A stretch of DNA of 10,880 nt from an uncultured Alphaproteobacteria bacterium (GCA_937900435.1 CALCEG010000034.1:1-10880), one strand, 5' to 3'. Numbered from the stretch's first letter, positions 1 through 6,683 are shown. The notes: a model not told the origin generated them from the letters alone. Made by a program: numbers and translations.

Positions 1-5
1 CTTCG

Positions 6-266
6 TCACTTCCTTTCATTTTCTATTACGTCAAGAATGTTTTTCTTGAAAAATTCTCTAAAATTCTCCTTGGTAATACCTACGTGGACGTCATCGTTAA
101 CTTGCACTGTAACGCCGACGCGGTTGCACTTGCCGATGCAGAAACTGCCGGCCAGCGTAATCTCATCCTCCAGATGATATTCCGCCACAGCGTTCTGCAA
201 CAGCTCAACGATCTCCTGCGAGCCCTTCAGATGGCAGGAGCTGCCAACGCAAACCTGAACAACCAT
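6..266 (-). CDS. Small thioredoxin-fold [2Fe-2S] ferredoxin (NuoE/HndA-like)
   Basis: Predicted 86-aa soluble electron-transfer protein. Four cysteines have the spacing of thioredoxin-like [2Fe-2S] ferredoxins: C6-x4-C11 near the N-terminus (CVGSSC) and C43-x3-C47 (CIGKC). This resembles the C-terminal domain of NuoE, HndA and HydC-type subunits. The protein is essentially that single domain. I chose the ATG at 266-264 because AAAGG lies 9 nt upstream; a TTG at 284 would add six residues without a comparable ribosome binding site. The gene overlaps the end of the upstream pilin-like gene by 40 bp, so it is probably translated from the same message. In anaerobes such stand-alone ferredoxins often sit beside [FeFe]-hydrogenase or electron-bifurcating genes; any such partner would lie beyond the left edge. 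The fold assignment is secure; the redox partner is unknown. Confidence 0.85.
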   Translation of the reverse strand: MVVQVCVGSSCHLKGSQEIVELLQNAVAEYHLEDEITLAGSFCIGKCNRVGVTVQVNDDVHVGITKENFREFFKKNILDVIENERK

Positions 267-697
267 CCGTTTACACCTTTGCAATTACCAGACGCACCAC
301 CCTGTTTACCATTTGACAACTGATACCCCACCGAATCGGACCACGCCTTGGTCAACAATGCATTACATTCTGATTGCCCCAACCCATTAATTGAAACAAT
401 AAACTGACGGGGATTAGATTGATCAACGCTTAATTCATATATTCCACCATATGGATTTTTATTACTCATCGAAATTGCTTCGAATATTGTTGCGCCATTC
501 ATATTTGAAAAGTCATCATATTCTGCATGCAAATTACGCACCATTGTAACCATTTGAACCACTTGGTCATTAACAGTTGTTAATTTTTGTGTACGCATTG
601 CAGTTGAAATCATACCGATTGCACTAACGGTAATCACCCCCATAATTGCCAACACCCCCAGCATTTCAATCATTGACCGACCAGATTCCTGAAACAT
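227..697 (-). CDS. Type IV pilin / pseudopilin-like protein
   Basis: 156-aa protein with a class III (prepilin-type) N-terminus: a six-residue leader ending in Gly6, then mature R-S-M-I-E with Glu at mature position +5, then a hydrophobic helix (about residues 9-34). The usual Phe at +1 is Arg here. The globular part carries two cysteines, C111 and C139, placed like the disulfide of pilin D-regions. It would be processed by a prepilin peptidase and assembled into a pilus or type II secretion-like filament; whether major or minor is not visible. The ATG at 697 has AGAGG six nt upstream and a good promoter (760-732). The C-terminus reads WLFRFALAAPAI and overlaps the ferredoxin start by 40 bp; a TAA lies in another frame just upstream of the ferredoxin ATG, so a late frameshift that lengthened the tail is possible. 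No other pilus gene is in the window. Confidence 0.8.
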   Translation of the reverse strand: MFQESGRSMIEMLGVLAIMGVITVSAIGMISTAMRTQKLTTVNDQVVQMVTMVRNLHAEYDDFSNMNGATIFEAISMSNKNPYGGIYELSVDQSNPRQFIVSINGLGQSECNALLTKAWSDSVGYQLSNGKQGGASGNCKGVNGWLFRFALAAPAI

Positions 698-707
698 TTT
701 TTACCTC

Positions 708-736
708 TTGGTTTGCTATTTACTAATTCTTATTTT
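708..736 (+). promoter_or_regulatory. Possible uvrC promoter
   Basis: TTGGTT (708-713), 17 bp, then TATTTT (731-736). The match to sigma-70 consensus is only fair. The start site would fall within about 6 nt of the uvrC ATG, which has no Shine-Dalgarno sequence. It overlaps the divergent pilin promoter in a 51-bp intergenic region. Confidence 0.3.
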
Positions 737-760
737 AACATATTTATTATGAATATTCAA
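732..760 (-). promoter_or_regulatory. Promoter of pilin-ferredoxin operon
   Basis: Reading the minus strand: -35 TTGAAT (760-755), a 17-bp spacer, and -10 TAAAAT (737-732) preceded by TG with one base between (extended -10, TGTTAAAAT). Transcription would start near 725, giving a leader of roughly 27 nt with the AGAGG ribosome binding site. The -35 lies inside the first codons of the divergent uvrC. Confidence 0.6.
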
Positions 761-2176
761 TTTTCTGATTTAATAGAAAACGCACCCCATGCACCTGGGG
801 TATACAAGATGTACGATTCGGACGACACTTTACTGTATGTTGGCAAGGCAAAAAACCTATCAAACCGCCTGAAGCAGTACCTTGACATATCAAAACTTGA
901 ACCACACAAACAAGTAATGCGCACACTGGTTTCACGCGTCGAATGGGAAATTGTTCCGACCGAATCGGACGCATTAATACGCGAACAAGAACTAATAAAA
1001 ACAGAAAAACCAAAATACAACATTATGCTGACTGACGGTAAAATGTACCCAATGTTGGCATTAACCGCTGGCGATTTTCCGCGTTTATTAAAATTTCGTG
1101 GAAAACTTTCCCAGCGTCGCGATGTATACGGTCCATATCCATCTGTATCGGCACTGAACGAAACAATCAAGACAATACAAAAAGTATGCCAAATCAGGAC
1201 CTGTACAGACACACAAATGCGCAACCGCAGTCGCCCTTGCTTGCTATATCAAATTGGACGTTGCAGTGCCCCATGCTGCACACCAAACAAACAAAAATAC
1301 GCAGAAAGCGTGCGTATAGCACGCAAAGTGTTAACCGGCGACAGCGAACCAATAATCCACGATTTAACAAAACAAATGCAACAAGCGTCCGCACAAATGG
1401 ATTTCGAATCCGCCGCAAATCTACGCGACAAAATCATTGCATTAACACAAACATCAAACCGCGGCATACGACAAAAAACTGCGTATACATCAAATTTAGA
1501 CTGGAACAAAAACGTATCAGAACTCGAAAATTGGCTAAACATAAAAATTAATCTTGCTGGCGTTTTTGATAACTCGCACTTATTTGGCAAACAACCCGTT
1601 GGCGCAATGATAACTTTTGGACACAACGGATTTGAAAAAAGCGGATACAGACACTTTAAATTAAACGACAAATCGCGTGCAGGAAACGACATTGCGATGA
1701 TGTCAGAATTTGTAAATCGTGCAACACAACGTGGACCAAAACTTGATTTAATAATTGTTGATGGCGGTATCGCACAATGGCGCATCGCAAAACGCACCGC
1801 CCCAAACATCCCAATTCTGGGTGTTACCAAAGGCGAAGTCCGCAACGGCGACGAACACTTTATTTTACCAGACGGCAACATTTCGACCGACCTGCCCAAA
1901 GACAGTGCCTTGTTCTTGTTATTACGCACCGTCCGCGACGAAGCGCACCGATTTGTAATAACATATCATCGCTCTGTTCGTGCAAAACAAATGACTGCAT
2001 CTGTCTTGGACGACATCGAAGGTATCGGCCCCACCAGAAAACGCGCATTAATGCAACACTTTGGTTCGGTACGCGCAATTATGGACGCAGACTTAGAGGC
2101 ACTATTACGCGTACCAGAACTTGGGAAAACAATCGCAAAAAAAATATATGCATATTTTCATCAACAAGTGGTATAA
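749..2176 (+). CDS. uvrC: Excinuclease ABC subunit C, short form
   Basis: 475-aa nuclease subunit of nucleotide excision repair; UvrC binds UvrB at a lesion and cuts the DNA on both sides. N-terminal GIY-YIG domain: G17-V-Y19, Y30-V-G32, R40, E79. Four cysteines C152, C164, C172, C176 have the 12/8/4 spacing of the [4Fe-4S] cysteines in E. coli UvrC. The UVR (UvrB-binding) helix pair spans about 201-236. The RNase H-like nuclease half keeps D274 (FDNSH), D338 (VDGG) and H400 (DEAH). A helix-hairpin-helix region follows (about 418-470). UvrC is usually near 600 aa: the roughly 160 residues between UVR and FDNSH in E. coli are about 38 here, so the middle region is gone while both active sites remain. 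The start at 749 is chosen because the protein aligns from MNIQF; an upstream in-frame TTG at 713 has no support. Confidence 0.93.
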   Translation: MNIQFSDLIENAPHAPGVYKMYDSDDTLLYVGKAKNLSNRLKQYLDISKLEPHKQVMRTLVSRVEWEIVPTESDALIREQELIKTEKPKYNIMLTDGKMYPMLALTAGDFPRLLKFRGKLSQRRDVYGPYPSVSALNETIKTIQKVCQIRTCTDTQMRNRSRPCLLYQIGRCSAPCCTPNKQKYAESVRIARKVLTGDSEPIIHDLTKQMQQASAQMDFESAANLRDKIIALTQTSNRGIRQKTAYTSNLDWNKNVSELENWLNIKINLAGVFDNSHLFGKQPVGAMITFGHNGFEKSGYRHFKLNDKSRAGNDIAMMSEFVNRATQRGPKLDLIIVDGGIAQWRIAKRTAPNIPILGVTKGEVRNGDEHFILPDGNISTDLPKDSALFLLLRTVRDEAHRFVITYHRSVRAKQMTASVLDDIEGIGPTRKRALMQHFGSVRAIMDADLEALLRVPELGKTIAKKIYAYFHQQVV

Positions 2177-2177
2177 T
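2169..2177 (+). promoter_or_regulatory. Extended -10 promoter of pgsA
   Basis: TGGTATAAT: a perfect TATAAT (2172-2177) with TG one base upstream. No good -35 is seen at 16-18 bp, as is common with extended -10 promoters. The element straddles the uvrC stop codon (TAA at 2174-2176). A start near 2184 gives a leader of about 20 nt containing AAAGGAG (2191-2197). Confidence 0.65.
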
Positions 2178-2203
2178 ATACCCATATAACAAAGGAGAAT
2201 AAA

Positions 2204-2803
2204 ATGAAATTTTTTGTTAACTTTTTATCGGCATTTCGCATTTTCACAGCATTCGCAATAATACCAACATTAATGTATCAACTTTATTGGTTAACATTTA
2301 TATTATACACACTTGGTGCAATATCAGATTGGTTTGATGGCTATCTGGCACGCAAATATAATGCTTGTTCTAAAATCGGCGGTGTAATGGACCACATTGG
2401 CGACAAATTACTGGTTGTTAATTCTATGTTGATGCTGGCAATAATGATGCCTGTATGGTTTATAATAGTCCCTGTTATCATAATGACTGCACGCGAACTT
2501 TATATATCTGGTCTGCGTGAATTCCTGGGCACACAAAAAATAGAAATGCCTGTACCAAAGGCGCGCTTTTCTATGGGCAAGATTAAGACAACATTACAAA
2601 TGGTATCCATCGCGGCATTTTTCTTGTTATTTGCGGTTGGCACCGCAATAACCCCAGAAACAGACAGTCGCGCATTAATGTTCGCATTATCTGCATTACC
2701 AACAATTGGAATTTGGGGATTGTGGTTATCACTTGTTGCGTCTATTTGGTCTGCAACGCAATACACAATGACATTTGTCGGCCACTTAAAAAAGTTAAAA
2801 TAA
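2204..2803 (+). CDS. pgsA: CDP-diacylglycerol-glycerol-3-phosphate 3-phosphatidyltransferase
   Basis: 199-aa integral membrane enzyme that joins CDP-diacylglycerol and glycerol-3-phosphate to make phosphatidylglycerophosphate, the precursor of phosphatidylglycerol and cardiolipin. The CDP-alcohol phosphotransferase signature is complete: D42-x2-D45-G46-x2-A49-R50-x8-G59-x3-D63-x3-D67. The segment ARELYISGLREF (about 96-107) and GKIKTTLQM (125-133) are typical of PgsA rather than other members of the superfamily. Hydrophobic segments flank the motif, at about 12-40, 68-95, 134-150 and 157-183. The length is normal for PgsA. AAAGGAG is 6 nt upstream of the ATG. The gene begins 27 bp after uvrC but has its own extended -10 promoter. 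The uvrC-pgsA order is common in proteobacteria, so co-transcription is also likely. It ends at a strong hairpin. Confidence 0.93.
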   Translation: MKFFVNFLSAFRIFTAFAIIPTLMYQLYWLTFILYTLGAISDWFDGYLARKYNACSKIGGVMDHIGDKLLVVNSMLMLAIMMPVWFIIVPVIIMTARELYISGLREFLGTQKIEMPVPKARFSMGKIKTTLQMVSIAAFFLLFAVGTAITPETDSRALMFALSALPTIGIWGLWLSLVASIWSATQYTMTFVGHLKKLK

Positions 2804-2822
2804 AAAATCTTCTATACGCATA

Positions 2823-2846
2823 AAAACCGCCACTTTTGGCGGTTTT
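2823..2846. terminator. Bidirectional terminator between pgsA and dnaJ
   Basis: Perfect 10-bp inverted repeat: AAAACCGCCA (2823-2832), loop CTTT, TGGCGGTTTT (2837-2846). The A-tract on one side and T-tract on the other let it work as an intrinsic terminator for both convergent genes. Confidence 0.88.
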
Positions 2847-2856
2847 ATATTATTTT

Positions 2857-3990
2857 TTAGAACCAACTTTTTTTATCATTTTTTATTTCTGCAAATTCAC
2901 TTAACAACTTTTTTTGCTTGTCATTTAATTTTGTTGGTATTTTTATCGCCACATCAATATACAAATCGCCAAAAGTTCCGCTTCTGCGCACAGATGGCAT
3001 ACCATGCCCACGCACACGCAGTTTTTCACCAACCTGTGTTCCTGCAGGTACTTTTACCGCCAACTTTTTATCATCTATGGTTTCGATTTCTATTTCGCCC
3101 CCCAATGCCAAGGTCGTAAACGGAACATCGGCGCGCTTTATCAAATCATCACCATTTCTGACAAAACGTTTATCAGGACGAACACGAACATCCAAATAGA
3201 AATCGCCAGCCATCCCACCATTTGTACCCGCTTCACCTTGACCGGCCAAACGAAGACGGGCGCCATCTTCAACCCCCGCTGGTATTTTTACCTCCAATGT
3301 ACGTTGTTTATGAACTGTTCCTGTGCCATCACAGTCAGAACACTTCTTGTCAATTTTATGTCCTAAACCACCACATTCTGGACATGGAGATTCCATTGCA
3401 AAAAAACCTTGTCTGGTTTGAACAAAACCGCTGCCACCACAACGCGAACAAACAGGTGCAGGCTTTCCATCACTTGTACCATTTCCATGGCATTTTTCAC
3501 ATTGAACATTACTTGAAAATTTTACAGTATGCGTTTTTCCAAAATAAGCATCTTTTAGGTCAATCACAACTTCATCCAATAAATCACGTCCACCACGCTG
3601 CGCTGTACTGCGATGTGCAGATTCCCCACCAAAATCACCAAAACCAAATCCGCGCATTGCTTCGCGCAGGATATCTTCCATACCTGCACCACCACCCATA
3701 TTAAAATGGAACGCACCATTACCAAACGGGTTTCCGCCACCGAACCCTGCACCTGACGCATTACCACCAGCGAACGCCGCACCACCAAATCTGTCGTATG
3801 CCGCACGTTTCTGCGGGTCTTTTAAGATATCAAATGCGTTATTAACTTCTTTAAATTTTTCTTCCGCGGTTTTGTCGTCTGGATTTCTGTCTGGGTGATA
3901 TTTCATAACCAGCTTATGATAAGCCTTTTTAATATCTGCATCAGACGCATCACGCGCGACCCCTAAAACTTCATAAGGATTTTTATTCAT
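2857..3990 (-). CDS. dnaJ: Chaperone DnaJ (type I Hsp40)
   Basis: 377-aa co-chaperone that delivers unfolded proteins to DnaK and stimulates its ATPase. All type I parts are in order. The J-domain covers about residues 4-67, with HPD at 32-34. A Gly/Phe-rich linker runs from about 68 to 125. The zinc-binding region has four CxxCxGxG repeats: C164/C167, C181/C184, C203/C206 and C217/C220. Two C-terminal substrate-binding beta domains follow (about 228-353). The length is normal. The ATG at 3990 has only a weak GAG-type ribosome binding site. The promoter matches the heat-shock (RpoH) pattern known from alphaproteobacteria, which suits the function. dnaK is not next to it in this window (parE lies upstream and pgsA downstream), unlike the common dnaK-dnaJ pair. 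Confidence 0.97.
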   Translation of the reverse strand: MNKNPYEVLGVARDASDADIKKAYHKLVMKYHPDRNPDDKTAEEKFKEVNNAFDILKDPQKRAAYDRFGGAAFAGGNASGAGFGGGNPFGNGAFHFNMGGGAGMEDILREAMRGFGFGDFGGESAHRSTAQRGGRDLLDEVVIDLKDAYFGKTHTVKFSSNVQCEKCHGNGTSDGKPAPVCSRCGGSGFVQTRQGFFAMESPCPECGGLGHKIDKKCSDCDGTGTVHKQRTLEVKIPAGVEDGARLRLAGQGEAGTNGGMAGDFYLDVRVRPDKRFVRNGDDLIKRADVPFTTLALGGEIEIETIDDKKLAVKVPAGTQVGEKLRVRGHGMPSVRRSGTFGDLYIDVAIKIPTKLNDKQKKLLSEFAEIKNDKKSWF

Positions 3991-4010
3991 ATTTCACACT
4001 CGCATATTTA

Positions 4011-4023
4011 ATTGATAATCAAT
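4011..4023. repeat. Short palindrome at dnaJ transcription start
   Basis: ATTGAT-A-ATCAAT, a perfect 6-bp inverted repeat with a 1-bp centre. It overlaps the -10 element and predicted start site of dnaJ, the position expected of a repressor site. It may also be chance in an AT-rich intergenic region. Confidence 0.35.
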
Positions 4024-4051
4024 ATATAAGACGGCGCACAAAAAAATCAAG
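4021..4051 (-). promoter_or_regulatory. Heat-shock-type (RpoH) promoter of dnaJ
   Basis: Minus strand: CTTG (4051-4048), exactly 17 bp, then CTTATAT (4030-4024). This fits the alphaproteobacterial RpoH pattern CTTG-N17-CYTAT-T as I recall it. A sigma-70 reading overlaps it: TTGATT (4050-4045), 18 bp, TATATT (4026-4021). The start would be near 4014, about 24 nt before the ATG. Confidence 0.55.
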
Positions 4052-4086
4052 CCCTGAAATACTATTTAGGTGCAAATTCTTTACAC

Positions 4087-4113
4087 TTGCCAAATTTTTA
4101 AAAATGTTATAAT
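4087..4113 (+). promoter_or_regulatory. Extended -10 promoter of parE
   Basis: TGTTATAAT (4105-4113) contains a perfect TATAAT preceded by TG. A TTGCCA at 4087-4092 could be a -35 with a short 15-bp spacer. The hexamer ends only 11 nt before the ATG, so transcription should begin within about 5 nt of the start codon. Confidence 0.6.
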
Positions 4114-4124
4114 AATATTACATT

Positions 4125-6104
4125 ATGACGGAAAAGAGCACACACACTTATGACGCGTCCGACATTCAAGTCCTAGAAGGGCTTGAACCTGTACGCCTTC
4201 GTCCCGGAATGTATATTGGTGGGACGGACGAAAAAGCCTGGCATCATTTGCCTGTTGAAATTATGGACAATTCTATTGACGAAGCGGTTGCCGGCTTTGC
4301 CAAGAAGATAACAGTAAATCTAATTGATTCCAAAACCATTGAAATCACAGATGACGGTCGTGGAATTCCTGTGGACGAACACCCAAAGTACCCTGGCAAA
4401 TCCGCCCTAGAGGTTATATTAACCACCCTTCATTCTGGGGGTAAGTTTAATAATAATGTGTATAAAACCAGCGGTGGATTACATGGTGTTGGTTCTGCGG
4501 TTGTAAACGCATTATCATCTGAAATGATTGTTGATATTGCACGCGATGGGTATAATTGGCACCAAACATTTTCACGCGGCATCACAACCAGCCCAATGCA
4601 ACGTGGCGAGCCAACAAAATCACATGGCACAAAAATAAGATTCACAATTGACGACGAAATCTTTGGTCAGTCTGCAACCTTTAAACCGATAAAAATTTAT
4701 AGAATGGCGCGCGCCAAGGCATTTTTATCACGCGGTGTGAAAATTGACTGGCATTGCAACCCGGAATTATTAACCGAAGATATGAACATTCCAACATCAA
4801 CAACGTTCTATTATCCAAACGGTGTTGCTGATTTCTTGGCGGAAAAGACAGATTCAAAACCGCGCATTTTACCACGCATATTCAGTGGCAGTGTTGAATT
4901 TCCTGATGACTGCGGTCGTGTTGAATGGGCTTTAACATTTTTAACAGATGAAAATGGCGCGGCATCTGACGATGGATTTTTCTCGTCTTATTGCAATACG
5001 ATTGCAACCATTGACGGCGGCACCCACGAAACTGGTTTTAAATCCGCAATTACCAAGGGAATTAAGGCATACGGCGAAAAAGTTAATAATAAATCCGCCA
5101 CAACTATTATTGGCGAAGACGTATTTGATTCTGTTGCTGCGATTGTATCTGTATTTTACAAAACACCTCAATTCCTGGGACAAACCAAGGAAAAATTATC
5201 AAATCCTGAAATCGCACGTTTCACTGAAAACGCCCTGCGCGACCCATGGGAAATGTTCCTGGCTTCTGACCCCAAGACCGCAAACGCATTACTTGATTTT
5301 GTTATCAATCTGGCAAACGCACGCATAAAGACAAAACAAGTCAAAGACGTTGCGCGCAAAACCCCAACAAAACGCATTCGTATGCCGGCAAAACTGGCCG
5401 ATTGCTCTAAACATGGAATCGCAGGCACTGAATTATTTATTGTAGAGGGGGAATCTGCTGGTGGCACCGCGAAACAAGCGCGCGACCGCGCAACCCAGGC
5501 AATTATGCCCCTGCGTGGCAAGGTTTTAAACGTTGTGTCTAATTCTGATGAACGTTTTGGCGCAAACAAAGAACTAAACGATTTAATTGATATTATTGGT
5601 GCCGGCACCGCCAAGGATTGGAACGAAGATAAATTACGTTATGAAAAAATCATTATTATGACCGATGCGGACGTTGACGGCAGCCATATTGCATCGCTGT
5701 TAATGGCATTCTTTTATCAATATATGCCGCAACTGATATATGGCGGACATTTATATTTATCTTGCCCCCCGTTATATAAATTAACCTGTGGCACAGAATC
5801 TATTTATGTTGATTCTGATGAAGAACTGGAAAATTTAAAAACCACAAAATACAAAAACAAACGTGTTGAGATATCGCGCTTTAAAGGATTGGGGGAAATG
5901 ATGCCCAACCAATTAAAAGAAACAACGATGTCGCCTATAACACGCCGATTGATACGCGTTGACCTGCCCCCACGCACTGACGAAGGCGCCGAAGATACAG
6001 AAAAAACCCGCACAATCGTATCAGAACTGATGGGCAAAAAACCTGAATTTAGATTTAAATTCATCACAGAACACGCCCAATTTGTTAAAGATTTGTTCGT
6101 ATAA
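4125..6104 (+). CDS. parE: DNA topoisomerase IV subunit B
   Basis: 659-aa ATPase subunit of topoisomerase IV, which with ParC unlinks daughter chromosomes. GHKL ATPase domain: catalytic E45, N49, D76 (DDGRG), GGLHGVG at 117-123. Transducer lysine K355 is in QTK. TOPRIM domain: E441 in EGESAGG and D514/D516/D518 in TDADVDG; the conserved C-terminal tail (SRFKGLGEM, about 584-592) follows. The usual EGDSA is EGESA here; the metal-binding Glu and the DxD are kept. ParE rather than GyrB is favoured by the length (GyrB is near 800 aa), by KLADCS before the TOPRIM motif and by QFLGQTKEKL. No ribosome binding site is visible before the ATG, and the -10 is very close, so the mRNA may be leaderless. 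No clear terminator follows. parC is not in the window. Confidence 0.92.
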   Translation: MTEKSTHTYDASDIQVLEGLEPVRLRPGMYIGGTDEKAWHHLPVEIMDNSIDEAVAGFAKKITVNLIDSKTIEITDDGRGIPVDEHPKYPGKSALEVILTTLHSGGKFNNNVYKTSGGLHGVGSAVVNALSSEMIVDIARDGYNWHQTFSRGITTSPMQRGEPTKSHGTKIRFTIDDEIFGQSATFKPIKIYRMARAKAFLSRGVKIDWHCNPELLTEDMNIPTSTTFYYPNGVADFLAEKTDSKPRILPRIFSGSVEFPDDCGRVEWALTFLTDENGAASDDGFFSSYCNTIATIDGGTHETGFKSAITKGIKAYGEKVNNKSATTIIGEDVFDSVAAIVSVFYKTPQFLGQTKEKLSNPEIARFTENALRDPWEMFLASDPKTANALLDFVINLANARIKTKQVKDVARKTPTKRIRMPAKLADCSKHGIAGTELFIVEGESAGGTAKQARDRATQAIMPLRGKVLNVVSNSDERFGANKELNDLIDIIGAGTAKDWNEDKLRYEKIIIMTDADVDGSHIASLLMAFFYQYMPQLIYGGHLYLSCPPLYKLTCGTESIYVDSDEELENLKTTKYKNKRVEISRFKGLGEMMPNQLKETTMSPITRRLIRVDLPPRTDEGAEDTEKTRTIVSELMGKKPEFRFKFITEHAQFVKDLFV

Positions 6105-6107
6105 AGA

Positions 6108-6135
6108 TTGACCTTTTTGTTTTTTGTACTATATT
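6108..6135 (+). promoter_or_regulatory. Sigma-70-type promoter of the 161-aa gene
   Basis: TTGACC (6108-6113), 16 bp, TATATT (6130-6135). The start would be near 6142, giving a leader of about 27 nt with AAAGGA at 6155-6160. It begins just after the parE stop. Confidence 0.55.
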
Positions 6136-6168
6136 ACAAGTACAAGAAACAACCAAAGGACAAAAAAT

Positions 6169-6654
6169 ATGAACATCTTTAAGAAAAAAAACACACAAAA
6201 ACCTATGTCGCGCGACATACCTGAAAATCACGTCAGCAAGAAAAAGAAAAACACATACACAATTGTTTTTTCTGTTTTTGCGCCTATAAATCTTTTCAGC
6301 CTTTGCAAAGAAAGCCCACTAGGATTGGCAACCGTTAACGGCAAACAAGAATCTTTTGGTTACGGTTGGACAAAGTGCAAAACATTCCCAAATCCCGCCG
6401 CAATAGATATGGCAAACAACTATCCATTATTTCGCGAAATAATGGGCGAAAAGTTATCTACAACAATTATTGAATACTTGGATAAAGACACTGGCGCACC
6501 TGTATTACAAGTCTATCCACATATGGTACATATTTTTGATGGGTATGAAAACGACTATATAGCCCACCTAAACCACGCCAGTCGCCACGATTTTGAACGC
6601 CAACTGGCATTACGAAAAAAAGTTTTTGAACAACCAATTCAAAACAACCGATAA
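6169..6654 (+). CDS. Hypothetical protein with one possible membrane segment
   Basis: 161-aa protein that I do not recognise. The ATG at 6169 is chosen because AAAGGA lies 8 nt upstream; an in-frame TTG at 6124 sits inside the promoter. The N-terminus is very basic (KKK at 5-7, KKKK at 24-27). It is followed by a hydrophobic stretch (about 30-46, TYTIVFSVFAPINLFSL), which could be a single membrane-spanning or signal-anchor segment with the basic end in the cytoplasm. The rest looks globular and mixed-charge, with C46 and C70 the only cysteines and several aromatic/His positions (HMVHIFDGYENDY, 118-130). No catalytic motif stands out. Codon use resembles its neighbours. It has its own promoter and a strong terminator, so it is probably a single-gene unit. 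Function unknown. Confidence 0.7.
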   Translation: MNIFKKKNTQKPMSRDIPENHVSKKKKNTYTIVFSVFAPINLFSLCKESPLGLATVNGKQESFGYGWTKCKTFPNPAAIDMANNYPLFREIMGEKLSTTIIEYLDKDTGAPVLQVYPHMVHIFDGYENDYIAHLNHASRHDFERQLALRKKVFEQPIQNNR

Positions 6655-6661
6655 CAAAAAC

Positions 6662-6683
6662 AAAACCGCCAATCGGCGGTTTT
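6662..6683. terminator. Bidirectional terminator
   Basis: AAAACCGCC (6662-6670), loop AATC, GGCGGTTTT (6675-6683), continuing into a longer T-run to 6687. It ends the 161-aa gene on the plus strand. On the minus strand it lies 15 bp past the tRNA 3' end, with T-rich sequence after the stem, so it can also end the tRNA transcript. The stem is nearly the same as in the pgsA/dnaJ terminator. Confidence 0.87.

Noticed and set aside
1..10. A next gene starting with GTG at 10-8, overlapping the ferredoxin stop
   Set aside because: The AAAGGA is only one base from the GTG, too close, and three codons are too little to judge.
713..748. Upstream TTG start adding 12 residues to UvrC
   Set aside because: No ribosome binding site, and the extra residues lie before the conserved UvrC start and within the promoter region.
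757..1224. Antisense reading frames within uvrC, parE, dnaJ and the acyl-CoA synthetase gene
   Set aside because: They are shadows of well-supported genes, with no motifs, promoters or ribosome binding sites of their own.
3750..3990. Gly/Phe-rich, repeat-like part of dnaJ as a possible tandem repeat
   Set aside because: This is the normal G/F linker of type I DnaJ.
4011..4023. FNR/CRP-like site (TTGAT and ATCAA half-sites)
   Set aside because: The half-sites match, but the gap is 1 bp, not the 4 bp of FNR boxes. Kept only as an unassigned palindrome.
6124..6168. Upstream TTG start of the 161-aa gene
   Set aside because: It falls inside the -35/-10 region; AAAGGA is placed for the ATG at 6169.
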